NCBI GenBank assembly: GCA_023380915.1
Contig: JAMCSM010000160.1
Span: 1-64,000, forward strand
Direction of reading: 5' to 3'
From: Actinomycetota bacterium
GTDB taxonomy: Bacteria > Actinomycetota > Humimicrobiia > Humimicrobiales > Humimicrobiaceae
DNA length: 64,000 nucleotides
The translations under genes were made by a program, and so were the position numbers. The notes below the pieces were generated by a model that was given only the letters and a program-made list of their open reading frames with translations, did no database searches and was not told where the DNA came from. The first letter of the stretch is position 1; each line of letters opens with the position of its first letter. This document shows positions 44,908 through 53,280 of this stretch, piece by piece.

Positions 44908-46089
44908 TTAATTGTCTTTTATATAAGATTCGCAGGTCTCTTTTATTTCACTGTCAAATAACGATCTTTTAAGTGAAATTGCCTTGTTTCTTACTATTTC
45001 AAGCAGTTCTGCAATTTGTTTCCCATCAAAGTTGTATCCAAGAGATTTAAGCTTGGTGTCTAATGAAAAAATCCCTGAATATTTACCAATAATAATTTTT
45101 GTATCAAGACCTACATCTTCAGGATCATAAAGCTCATAATTTTTATGGTTTGCAGTATAAAGTTTTACTCTGTTTTCAGTTTCAAATACAAAAATATTTG
45201 CCCCTACAATTGGTTTCCATGCAGGAATACTTCTGTCAGATGCTATAGCTGCATATTCTGAAAGTCCTCTGAATTTTTTTGTATTAAAGCCGAGGTCTAC
45301 ACCTTCAATATATTTCAAAGCCATTACAAGCTCTTCAAATGCAGCATTACCTGCCCTTTCTCCAAGTCCGTTTATGGTTGTATTTACATATTTCGCACCA
45401 GCCTTTATGCCTGCGATTGAGTTTGCAATAGCCATCCCGAAATCATTATGCATATGCATTTCAACATCTATGCCTATAATATCTCTGATAGTTTTAATTC
45501 TCATAAATGTTTCAAACGGATCCATTATTCCAAGAGTGTCGCAATACCTTAACCTGTCTGCCCCTGCATCTCTTGCATTTCTTGCAAACTGAAGTAAAAA
45601 CTCCATATCAGTTCTTGATGCATCTTCAGCATTTACTGAAACATACAAATTATATTTTTTTGCATAATCAACTGCATTTCTGACACTTTCAAGAACCCAC
45701 TCTCTTGTTTTTCTTAGTTTTTGCTCTATATGTATATCTGATGAAGATATGGAAACAGCCACTGAATCAACTCCGCATTCAACAGAATCCTCAAGATCGG
45801 AAATGACCGCCCTGTTCCATGCAAGAAGGCTGCAGTTAAGCCCCATGGAAGCTATTTTTTTAATTGCCGTCTTCTCATCCCCGCCCATTGCCGGTATTCC
45901 TACTTCTATCTGATGAACTCCGATGTCATCAAGCATTTTTGCAATATGTATTTTTTCTTCATTTGCAAAAACCACACCTGCTGTCTGCTCCCCGTCTCTA
46001 AGTGAAGTATCATCAATTTTTATATCTTTAGCATCAATTTTTTCTCCTGCCCTTTGGGAAAATTCAGTAAATATATTTATTCCTCTCAT
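44908..46089 (-). CDS. Re-citrate/homocitrate synthase family protein with altered lid residues (paralogue B)
   Basis: A 393-residue DRE-TIM metallolyase. The barrel is intact: DDTSLRDGEQTAGVVF (D27, R31, D32), EMHMHNDFGMA (H212, H214) and GLGERAGNA. The lid is changed: the HESGIH motif is replaced by FETENR (about 302-307), and GKHSG has become GKYSG (Y337). The text GIPAMGGDEK and LAWNRAV resembles Re-citrate synthase/NifV of clostridia. It is first in the operon with paralogue A, LeuC, LeuD and an IDH-like gene, so citrate or homocitrate synthesis is expected. It may need paralogue A to complete the site. Confidence 0.85.
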   Translation of the reverse strand: MRGINIFTEFSQRAGEKIDAKDIKIDDTSLRDGEQTAGVVFANEEKIHIAKMLDDIGVHQIEVGIPAMGGDEKTAIKKIASMGLNCSLLAWNRAVISDLEDSVECGVDSVAVSISSSDIHIEQKLRKTREWVLESVRNAVDYAKKYNLYVSVNAEDASRTDMEFLLQFARNARDAGADRLRYCDTLGIMDPFETFMRIKTIRDIIGIDVEMHMHNDFGMAIANSIAGIKAGAKYVNTTINGLGERAGNAAFEELVMALKYIEGVDLGFNTKKFRGLSEYAAIASDRSIPAWKPIVGANIFVFETENRVKLYTANHKNYELYDPEDVGLDTKIIIGKYSGIFSLDTKLKSLGYNFDGKQIAELLEIVRNKAISLKRSLFDSEIKETCESYIKDN

Positions 46090-46681
46090 TTTTTATACCC
46101 CTGGATACAATAAATTTTTATAATCACTCTTAAAATCTGAAAATTACAAATAAAGATTTTCATTTAAAAATTTAATTATTTTGCATATTTTTATTAATTT
46201 TTATAAATATTATGTAAATAATAGCATATTTTTGAAAATATTTAAAATTTTAGGGAAAAATAAATATTTTCTTAATTTTAATAAAATTTATTTAATTTTT
46301 GTTTTTTTATTGAAAAATTTGAAAATAATAAGAATTTACTATAATTTTTTAAAAATTTTCAAGTTTATCCACTGGTAATTTTTATTGGAGTAAAACTGCA
46401 TAGTAAATTATAAGAATTTGCTTTTAGATCTCACAAGTATAAAGCATAAATAAACACCATGATTATGTATTGTAAGTATTAAAAACAAAAATCAGGAGCA
46501 GATAACAGCCGTAAGGTCTAAATAATTTAATCATACTTATATTTTATAGACATTTTACCTGTTTTTGGACAAACCCATAAAGCAGAAATTTTATTAAATC
46601 TAAAAATCTATGTAATCAGTATCTATATAGTCATCAAAAGTATCAGCTGCTAAATTAATATTAATTGTTTGGTTTTTTATA
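46090..46681. other. AT-rich intergenic region upstream of the citrate-type operon
   Basis: About 590 bp of very AT-rich sequence between the start of paralogue B and the end of rtcB. It must hold the promoter of the five-gene operon, but no box pair stands out. A 65-codon ORF on the plus strand here is low-complexity (Phe/Ile/Lys/Tyr/Asn) and is not believed to be a gene. No RNA gene or riboswitch is recognised. Confidence 0.5.
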
Positions 46682-48133
46682 TTATCCCTTAATTACGCCA
46701 AGCGGGACTAACTTTGCCACTTTCCTGGAAAGTCCTGCTTTTTCTGCAATATCTACAATATTTCTTACATCCTTATAAGCAACCGGTGCTTCTTCGGAAA
46801 GACCTGACATGCTGTCAGCTAAAACAACTATTCCTTTTGTATCTAAAAGCTCTTTTTGCAGCTGTTTACCGTTTACCTGCTTTTTTGCGCTTGTTCTTGA
46901 AAGCAGCCTTCCTGCGCCATGACAAGTTGAACCCATACTCTCATTCATGGCTTTTTGTGTACCAAGAAGAATATATGAATATCTTCCCATATCTCCAGGT
47001 ATTATAACAGGTTGTCCCAAATCCTTATAATCATCCGGGACTCCGGCAATATTTGGCCCAAAAGAACGGGTTGCCCCTTTTCTGTGAATACAAACTTCCA
47101 TTTGTTTTCCGTCAATGTCATGTTTCTCAAACTTGGCTATGTTATGTGATATATCATAAATAAGATCAAGTCCCAGTTTTAGGTAAGATTTATTAAACTG
47201 CTTTTCAAAAACAGTCCTGATCCAATGAGCAAGACATTGCCTGTTTGCAATAGCAAAATTAACAGCACAAACCATTGCAGAGTAATATTTACGGCTTTCG
47301 GGAGAATTTACGGGAGCGCATGCAAGCTGCCTGTCCGGCAGATTTATATTATACTTTACGGATGCCTTTTGCATTACTTTAAGGTAATCACTGCAGATCT
47401 GATATCCAAGTCCCCTTGAACCGGAATGAATCATCACAGTTACCTGCTCTTCATATAATCCGAATCTTTGAGCAGCAGTTCTGTCAAAAATTTCTTCAAC
47501 CTTCTGCACTTCGATAAAGTGATTGCCTGATCCAAGCGAGCCCACCTGATTAAAGCCTCTTTCAATTGCTTCCCTGCTGACATTTAAAGGGTTAGCTCCT
47601 TCCATACAGCCGTTCTCTTCAATGTGGTATTTATCTTCTTCCTCCCCATATCCGTTTTTTATTGCCCAGACAGCCCCGCACTTTAAAACATCTAAAATCT
47701 CTTTTTCATTTAACTTAATTCTTCCTTTTGTTCCAAGTCCCTTGGGAACACTTGTAAAAATATTATGCATAAGAATTTCAATATTTTTCTTAATATCATT
47801 ATACTCAAGATTGGAACGTAGCAGGCGCACACCGCATGCTATATCAAATCCTACTCCCCCAGGTGAAATAACCCCTTCATCCAGATCAAAACCTGCAACT
47901 CCTCCTATCGGAAAACCATAACCATAATGAATATCCGGCATTGCATAGGAAGCCTTTAAAATACCGGGCAAAGTAGCAACATTTGCCACCTGCGTCAATG
48001 TTTCTTCCTTTGAAGCATGTTCAAGAAGTTCTTTATCCGAAAATATTATTCCCGGAACCCTCATTCCAAGTTCCTTATTTAGCACAAGTTCCCATTTATA
48101 TTCTGATATTTTTTTTATTTCATATTCTTTCAA
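46682..48133 (-). CDS. rtcB: RNA-splicing ligase RtcB
   Basis: A 483-residue GTP- and Mn-dependent 3'-phosphate RNA ligase. Conserved blocks are MPDIHYGYGFPIGGVAGFD, GGVGFDIACGVRLLRS (metal Asp and Cys), GSLGSGNHFIEVQ, HSGSRGLGYQ and the guanylylated-His region GAGRLLSRTSAKK. It joins 2',3'-cyclic phosphate or 3'-phosphate ends to 5'-OH ends, in tRNA or rRNA repair. The start is TTG with GGAGGAGG. Its activator archease is encoded 32 nt upstream. Confidence 0.96.
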   Translation of the reverse strand: MKEYEIKKISEYKWELVLNKELGMRVPGIIFSDKELLEHASKEETLTQVANVATLPGILKASYAMPDIHYGYGFPIGGVAGFDLDEGVISPGGVGFDIACGVRLLRSNLEYNDIKKNIEILMHNIFTSVPKGLGTKGRIKLNEKEILDVLKCGAVWAIKNGYGEEEDKYHIEENGCMEGANPLNVSREAIERGFNQVGSLGSGNHFIEVQKVEEIFDRTAAQRFGLYEEQVTVMIHSGSRGLGYQICSDYLKVMQKASVKYNINLPDRQLACAPVNSPESRKYYSAMVCAVNFAIANRQCLAHWIRTVFEKQFNKSYLKLGLDLIYDISHNIAKFEKHDIDGKQMEVCIHRKGATRSFGPNIAGVPDDYKDLGQPVIIPGDMGRYSYILLGTQKAMNESMGSTCHGAGRLLSRTSAKKQVNGKQLQKELLDTKGIVVLADSMSGLSEEAPVAYKDVRNIVDIAEKAGLSRKVAKLVPLGVIKG

Positions 48134-48165
48134 TTTATTTCCCTCCTCCTGAATACATCCGGAAT

Positions 48166-48657
48166 TTATATATCAAAAACTATTTCAACGCTGAATATAT
48201 TTGTTTTATTATCATACTGAATATTAAGATTATGATATGTAGGACCTTTTATCTGCAGAAATATCTCATGTTTTTTAAAATTAATTTTTTCACCCCTGGC
48301 AATTGCTTTAATTTTACTGTTTGATTTTTCAGTCTCATTTGAAAAATGAGTAATAGTAAAATCTGAAAAAATCAAGCCATTTACCTCATATAAAAATAAT
48401 AGTTTTTCAAGCCACACAATCAGCATATCTTCCTTGCTCATTTTTTCATTAAAGGATATTTCAATTTGCTTTTCAATTATTTCCCTTATTTTGCTGATAT
48501 CGGTAATCAGGGAAAACATACCTTCTGCAGCATTTTCAAAAAGTTCCCTTATGGTTTTTCCATAAACTTTAAGTTTTACATCGGACAGATATTCCAACTG
48601 CTCATATTTTTTAAAATTAAGTTTATTACTAAAAGAATCTGACAAGTTCATATACAT
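48166..48657 (-). CDS. Archease (RtcB activator)
   Basis: A 163-residue archease. The N-terminal block YLSDVKLKVYGKTIRELFENAAEGMFSLI corresponds to the family's HTADI..YGKTLEEAFENAA segment. The C-terminal GPTYHNLNIQYDN and SVEIVFDI correspond to the conserved TYH and IFDI motifs. It speeds guanylylation of RtcB and lets it turn over. It lies directly upstream of rtcB in the same direction. The first of two in-frame ATGs is used. Confidence 0.88.
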   Translation of the reverse strand: MYMNLSDSFSNKLNFKKYEQLEYLSDVKLKVYGKTIRELFENAAEGMFSLITDISKIREIIEKQIEISFNEKMSKEDMLIVWLEKLLFLYEVNGLIFSDFTITHFSNETEKSNSKIKAIARGEKINFKKHEIFLQIKGPTYHNLNIQYDNKTNIFSVEIVFDI

Positions 48658-48674
48658 ATCATTTTATTTCTGCA

Positions 48675-48880
48675 ATTCAGACACTTAGACTTCAGACTTT
48701 AGACACCAGACTTTTATAGATAGGAAATTAACCCCTCACTCTTTGGAAATTCTTTCGCAGCCTTATATCCCAAGAGTGCCAATTCATCTGCTAACTGCCA
48801 TGCTTTTATTTTTGTGTAATCTCTGGCCATTTCCCTTCTTAAGTCTGATGTCTGATGTCTATGGTCTTACTGTCTGAATC
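48675..48880 (-). mobile_element. Remnant element with inverted repeats around a four-helix-bundle protein fragment
   Basis: A 206-bp segment with about 40-bp imperfect terminal inverted repeats, made of repeated AGACTTCAGAC-like words (left 48675-48713, right 48841-48880). Between them is the first third of a four-helix-bundle (23S rRNA intervening-sequence) protein gene. In other bacteria full-length genes of this family are often flanked by such TCAGAC/GTCTGA repeats. This copy looks like an internal deletion product. It lies between archease and the hydrogenase promoter. Confidence 0.62.
48714..48830 (-). pseudogene. Truncated four-helix-bundle (23S IVP-like) protein
   Basis: A 38-codon reading frame with a good AAGAAGGGAA ribosome-binding region and ATG. 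The peptide begins MARDYTKIKAWQLADELAL and continues with KAAKEFPKSEGL, which matches the first helix of four-helix-bundle proteins (usual length about 120 residues). It stops just at the left inverted repeat. The remaining three helices are missing, so the product cannot fold as the family does. Probably non-functional. Confidence 0.6.
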
Positions 48881-49136
48881 ACAAATTTTATTTATATTTT
48901 TGCTGATTGAAACTACGCAGGACTTACTGCCTTTTTTCCTTTAATTCCTGCGGTTTCCATACTGCTTTGTGAATTTTAATTCAATCTGAATTATTCTTCT
49001 CTTTTGCCGGCATTTTTACCATGAGCAGCTACATGGTTGATTTAATTGTGCAATATAAAATAAAATTTTACAAACTTCACATTTTTTTCTTTAATTATAA
49101 AAAAAACAATATTATAATTTACCTATTTATTATTGA

Positions 49137-49162
49137 GTATTTATTTGCTTCACTTAAAATAC
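49137..49162. promoter_or_regulatory. Candidate operator (NikR-like spacing) before the hydrogenase operon
   Basis: GTATTT and AAATAC form an inverted repeat with a 14-bp gap, 48 bp upstream of the hydrogenase small-subunit ATG. NikR sites are known to be two 6-bp halves 14-16 bp apart, and a nikR gene is in this window. The half-site differs from E. coli GTATGA. It also overlaps a possible promoter (TTGAGT, 17 bp, AAAATA). The region is AT-rich, so chance is not excluded. Confidence 0.35.
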
Positions 49163-49209
49163 AATTATTTAACTTATTAACTATATTAACACGATAGATA
49201 GGAGTTTAT

Positions 49210-50100
49210 ATGGAAACAAAAAAGACGAAAATTATCCCGGTTATTTCTATCCAAGGCCAAAACTGTACCGGATGTGTAACTTCTATATTATGCTCAGAAT
49301 ATCCAGCAATAAAGAATATCCTCCTTAAAGATATAATACCCGGGGTTAAACTTGATTTCGTCTTCCATCCAAATATTATGACGGCAAGCGGAAATCTGGC
49401 TATGGAAGTGTTGGAAAAAGAAGGAAAGAAAAAAGATTTTGTATTGATTGTGGATGGAGCCATCCCCACAAAAGATAACGGTGTTTACTGCATTACCGGT
49501 GAAAAAGATGGGAAAAAGTCCACTATACTTAGCGAAGTTATTGAACTCTCCAAAAATGCTTTTTTAGTTATAGCTCTGGGTACATGTGCAGCCTTCGGCG
49601 GAATAGCTGCAGGAAACCCCAACCCCACCGGAGCACAGAGCGTAGGAGATATATTATTAACCCAAAAAATAAACACCACTTTAGTTAATATTTCAGGATG
49701 CCCACCGCATCCTGATTGGTTATTTGGCACTATTGAAGAAATTCTTCTCAAGGGATTGGAAAATGTTGAATTAGATGATTTAAAAAGACCTAAAACCTTT
49801 TATGGCAAACTGATACATGAGAATTGTCCCAACAGAGCTTATTTCGATGAAGGAAAATTTGCCAAGAAACTTGGAGATAAAGGATGTCTCTACGAGCTTG
49901 GCTGCAAGGGTCCCATAACCTATGCTGACTGTCCCATCAGGCAGTGGAATGGTAAAACTAATTGGGTCATTGGAAGCGGGGCACCCTGCAGTGGTTGCAC
50001 GCAGCCAGAGTATCCCGATTTTCTTGGTGATTTTTATGAAAAGATAATCGATGTTCAAGTTCCAGCCAATGAAAGAAAAGTAAAAACTCAAAATAAATAA
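49210..50100 (+). CDS. [NiFe] hydrogenase small subunit, soluble
   Basis: A 296-residue electron-transfer subunit. The proximal cluster has C19 and C22 (QGQNCTGC), LGTCAAFGG and SGCPPHPDW. The distal cluster has the His/Cys set in KLIHENC and GCLYELGC. The medial cluster has CPIRQWN and APCSGCTQP. The layout fits the complete three-cluster group 1/2-type subunit. There is no Tat signal peptide (it begins METKKTKIIPVIS) and no C-terminal membrane helix, so the enzyme should be cytoplasmic. AGGAG precedes the ATG. It is first in a five-gene operon with the large subunit, metV, metF and protease. Confidence 0.94.
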   Translation: METKKTKIIPVISIQGQNCTGCVTSILCSEYPAIKNILLKDIIPGVKLDFVFHPNIMTASGNLAMEVLEKEGKKKDFVLIVDGAIPTKDNGVYCITGEKDGKKSTILSEVIELSKNAFLVIALGTCAAFGGIAAGNPNPTGAQSVGDILLTQKINTTLVNISGCPPHPDWLFGTIEEILLKGLENVELDDLKRPKTFYGKLIHENCPNRAYFDEGKFAKKLGDKGCLYELGCKGPITYADCPIRQWNGKTNWVIGSGAPCSGCTQPEYPDFLGDFYEKIIDVQVPANERKVKTQNK

Positions 50101-50117
50101 TTTAACAGGAAGGTAAG

Positions 50118-51671
50118 ATGGTGAAAAAAATTATAATACATCCAATAACCAGAATAGAGGGACACCTTAAAGTTGAGGCTATTGTTGATAATGGTGTTGT
50201 AAAAGACGCAAATATGAGCGGTACAATGTTTAGAGGTTTGGAAATAATGCTTAAAGGCAGAGATCCGAGAGATGCAGTAATGATAACCCAGAGAATATGT
50301 GGTGTATGTCCGGAACCTCATGCCTGTGCATCAGTAGCAGCAGTTGAAGACTTTGCCGGTCTTACTGATAAAATTCCGGAAAACGGAATACTTCTGAGAA
50401 ATTTAATTCTGGGAACCAGAAGCGTTTGTGATCACATACTCCATTTTTATATATTAAGCGGCTTAGATTATGTTGATCCTACCAAAGTCTTGCAATATTC
50501 CGGTGATGATCGAAACTTAAATGCTCTTAAAAGCTTCCTGGAGCAGGGTTATTCCAAACCTTTTTTACCCAGAGATGAGATTGATTACAGGCTGGATGAA
50601 AAAACAACACAAGCAGTCGTAGGTCATTACATAAAAGCTTTGGACATCTACAGAAAAGCTCAGGAAGCAGCAACTATATTTGGGGGAAAGTGGCCTCATG
50701 ATGCGGCAATAGTTGCCGGAGGAGTAACAGAAAATATAACTGCAGATAAAATAACCCAGTTTATATGGAGATTGGAAGAGATTGCAGATTTTGTAAATAA
50801 CATTTATATACCTGATGTAACAGCAGTTGCAAAAACATACAATGAATATCTGGATATGGGTAAGGGCTGCGGTAAACTTCTGGCTTATGACTGCTACCGG
50901 ATTAAATCAAATGGCAGCTATAATGAAACATTATTTAAAGGCGGATTGGTTACTGATAATGACAAATATAGCAGAATAAATATTAAGGATATTACTGAAG
51001 ACGTTACACATAGTTGGTTCAAAAGCAATGAAGCTCTTTATCCTGGTCAAGGTAAAACCGAACCAGAAGCAGATAAAAAGGAAGGCTACTCATGGATAAA
51101 ATCACCAAGATATAAAAATGAAGTCTTTGAGGTTGGGCCTCTGGCAAATGTATTATCTACTTATCTTGGTAAAAATGATCCAAAAATAAATAAGCTTGTA
51201 GACAGTGCCTTGTCAGAGATAGGGGGCAATATTTCTCACATGTATTCAATTGCAGGCAGGCACCTTGCCAGGGCTTTATCAGCAAAGATAATAGCAGACA
51301 GGCTTCTTGATTGGGCAAGTTCTTTAAAAGCCGGCGAACCTTCCACTACATTATATGAACCTCCCGCAGATGGAGAAGGAGTTGGACTGATTGCAGCACC
51401 AAGAGGGGCTTTAGGTCATTGGCTTAATGTAAAAGATGGAAGAATCTCAAATTACCAGGTTATTACTCCCACAGCATGGAACGCTTCACCCAAAGATAAA
51501 AATGGGCAACCCGGTCCTTATGAACAAGCAGTCATTGGATTAAAAATAAAAGAAAACCAGGCACCCATCGAGATATTAAGAGCAATAAGAAGTTTTGATC
51601 CGTGCACCGCTTGTGCAGTACACCTGATGACTCCCAAGGGAGATTTATTAGGAAAATATAAAATAGTCTAA
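50118..51671 (+). CDS. [NiFe] hydrogenase large subunit
   Basis: A 517-residue catalytic subunit. The Ni-Fe(CN)2CO site ligands are in RICGVCPEPH (C61, C64) and DPCTACAVH (C496, C499). A 15-residue tail after the last His is the usual target of the maturation protease, which is encoded at the end of this operon. The start HPITRIEGHLKVEA is classical. It splits or forms H2. It lies 17 nt after the small subunit and 30 nt before metV, so it is in the same transcript. Hyp maturation genes are not in this window. Confidence 0.96.
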   Translation: MVKKIIIHPITRIEGHLKVEAIVDNGVVKDANMSGTMFRGLEIMLKGRDPRDAVMITQRICGVCPEPHACASVAAVEDFAGLTDKIPENGILLRNLILGTRSVCDHILHFYILSGLDYVDPTKVLQYSGDDRNLNALKSFLEQGYSKPFLPRDEIDYRLDEKTTQAVVGHYIKALDIYRKAQEAATIFGGKWPHDAAIVAGGVTENITADKITQFIWRLEEIADFVNNIYIPDVTAVAKTYNEYLDMGKGCGKLLAYDCYRIKSNGSYNETLFKGGLVTDNDKYSRINIKDITEDVTHSWFKSNEALYPGQGKTEPEADKKEGYSWIKSPRYKNEVFEVGPLANVLSTYLGKNDPKINKLVDSALSEIGGNISHMYSIAGRHLARALSAKIIADRLLDWASSLKAGEPSTTLYEPPADGEGVGLIAAPRGALGHWLNVKDGRISNYQVITPTAWNASPKDKNGQPGPYEQAVIGLKIKENQAPIEILRAIRSFDPCTACAVHLMTPKGDLLGKYKIV

Positions 51672-51701
51672 AATTTTAGATATTTATAATTAGGAGGTTT
51701 T

Positions 51702-52379
51702 ATGATACTAACTGAATCAAAACAAGTAGAAGAGATATTGGAAAAACTGGGTGAAGAAAAAAAGATCTTTATCCTGGGGTGTGGAGGTTGCCCGGAAGGG
51801 GCTGAAACCGGCGGTAAGAAAGTTTTGGAAGAGATGAAAAATAAACTTGAACAGGTTGGGCGGAAAGTTACAGGAGTAATTGAAATAGATTTTATCTGCC
51901 AAAAGGCACTGGTTAGATCAAGGCTCAAGCTCAGAATCAATGAAGTTAATTCTGCAGATTCAATTCTGATATTCTCCTGCGGCTTAGGGGTTCAGGCTGT
52001 ATCTGCAGTAGTGAATAAAGTCTGTCATCCTGCCCTAAATACTATCACATTTGGCGGAATTACCGGAATGTGGCAGGGTACAGAAAGATGTGATACCTGT
52101 GGTAATTGTATATTAGATTTAACCGGGGGGATTTGTCCTTATACCGCATGTCCAAAAAAATTAATAAATGGGGCTTGTGCTGGTCAGAGCAATGATAAAT
52201 GTGAAACAGACCCTGAGAGAGACTGCGGATGGGTTCTGATTTATAACAACCTTAAAAGAATAGGCAAACTTGATAAGCTTTATGAATTTATTCCTCCCAG
52301 AGATTATAAAAAAATATTGCCAACTGCAAAACTAAGAAAATCAAGATTATGGGCTTATGATGAGGAGGCAGCAGAATGA
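51702..52379 (+). CDS. metV: Methylene-THF reductase-associated protein MetV
   Basis: A 225-residue Cys-rich protein of the MTHFR C-terminal/MetV family. Cys are at 27, 30, 93, 108, 130, 133, 136, 145, 150, 159, 167 and 175, enough for a zinc site and one or two Fe-S clusters. In acetogens MetV passes electrons to the flavin of MetF. Here it lies between hydrogenase and metF, suggesting that it links them. The start has a clear AGGAGG, and its stop overlaps the metF ATG by 4 nt. Confidence 0.9.
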   Translation: MILTESKQVEEILEKLGEEKKIFILGCGGCPEGAETGGKKVLEEMKNKLEQVGRKVTGVIEIDFICQKALVRSRLKLRINEVNSADSILIFSCGLGVQAVSAVVNKVCHPALNTITFGGITGMWQGTERCDTCGNCILDLTGGICPYTACPKKLINGACAGQSNDKCETDPERDCGWVLIYNNLKRIGKLDKLYEFIPPRDYKKILPTAKLRKSRLWAYDEEAAE

Positions 52380-53278
52380 ATACACAAAAAACTTATCTTT
52401 CAAATTTACAAAAAAAACTCAGTGAAGGAAATTTTGCAATAACCTGTGAAATTGGTCCTCCAAAAGGAGCTGATAAAGAAGAGATAAAAGAAGCTGCTGA
52501 ATACTTAAAAAATTTTGCAGATGGAATAAATGTTACTGACCTTCAAAGTTCAGTGATGAGACTTGGATCTCTTACAACCTGCGCGCTTCTTAAACAATGG
52601 GGTTATGAACCCGTTTTTCAAATGACTGCCAGAGACAGAAACAGGTTAATGCTGCAGTCTGATCTGCTTAGCGCATATGTCCTGGGTATTAGAAATGTTC
52701 TTGCTATAACCGGAGACTACACAACTATCGGAGACCACCCTCAAGCAGAACCTGTATTTGACTTGGATTCAGCACAATTACTGTGGACTATGAAAACCCT
52801 GGAGGCAGGAAAAGACTTAGTTGGAAATGATCTTACTCATAAACCTGAATTTTTCAAGGGTGCAGCAGTAAATCCTGGGGCTGATACTGAAGCTTCATAT
52901 GAACTTCAAATAATAAAAATGAAGAAAAAAATAAATTTGGGAGCACAATTTTTCCAGACTCAAGCCATTTTTGATGCTGAGGTATTTAAAAGATTCATGG
53001 ACAGGATGGAAAAAGAGAAAATTGATGTGCCCATACTTGCCGGAATTATCCTCTTAAAATCCAAGGGAATGGCAAACTACATGAATAAATTTGTCCCTGG
53101 AGTATTTGTGCCTGATAACCTGATAGAAAAAATGGAAAAAACAGATGACAAAGTAGCTACCTGTATTGAAATAGCTTCCGACCTTATAAATGAAGTTAAG
53201 CCATATTGTTCAGGAGTACATATTCAGTCTCTTGGGTGGGAAAAACATATCCCCGCAGTAATTGCAAACATAAAGTAG
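52376..53278 (+). CDS. metF: Methylenetetrahydrofolate reductase
   Basis: A 300-residue FAD-dependent TIM-barrel enzyme. The catalytic Glu lies in CEIGPPKG, flavin and folate contacts in VTDLQSSVMR and VLAITGDYT, and AQFFQTQAIFD follows. It converts 5,10-methylene-THF to 5-methyl-THF in the methyl branch of the Wood-Ljungdahl pathway or in methionine synthesis. It is coupled to metV by an ATGA overlap. No NADH-binding subunit, HdrA or RnfC-like gene follows, so electrons probably come from the hydrogenase. Confidence 0.95.
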   Translation: MNTQKTYLSNLQKKLSEGNFAITCEIGPPKGADKEEIKEAAEYLKNFADGINVTDLQSSVMRLGSLTTCALLKQWGYEPVFQMTARDRNRLMLQSDLLSAYVLGIRNVLAITGDYTTIGDHPQAEPVFDLDSAQLLWTMKTLEAGKDLVGNDLTHKPEFFKGAAVNPGADTEASYELQIIKMKKKINLGAQFFQTQAIFDAEVFKRFMDRMEKEKIDVPILAGIILLKSKGMANYMNKFVPGVFVPDNLIEKMEKTDDKVATCIEIASDLINEVKPYCSGVHIQSLGWEKHIPAVIANIK

Positions 53279-53280
53279 AA

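Noticed and set aside
46181..46378. 65-codon plus-strand ORF in the 46-kb gap
   Set aside because: Low-complexity Phe/Ile/Lys/Asn/Tyr translation of AT-rich DNA, with no ribosome-binding site.
53206..53280. Longer start for the hydrogenase maturation protease inside metF
   Set aside because: The extension is the metF sequence in another frame, while the conserved ILGIGN motif follows closely after the TTG at 53281.
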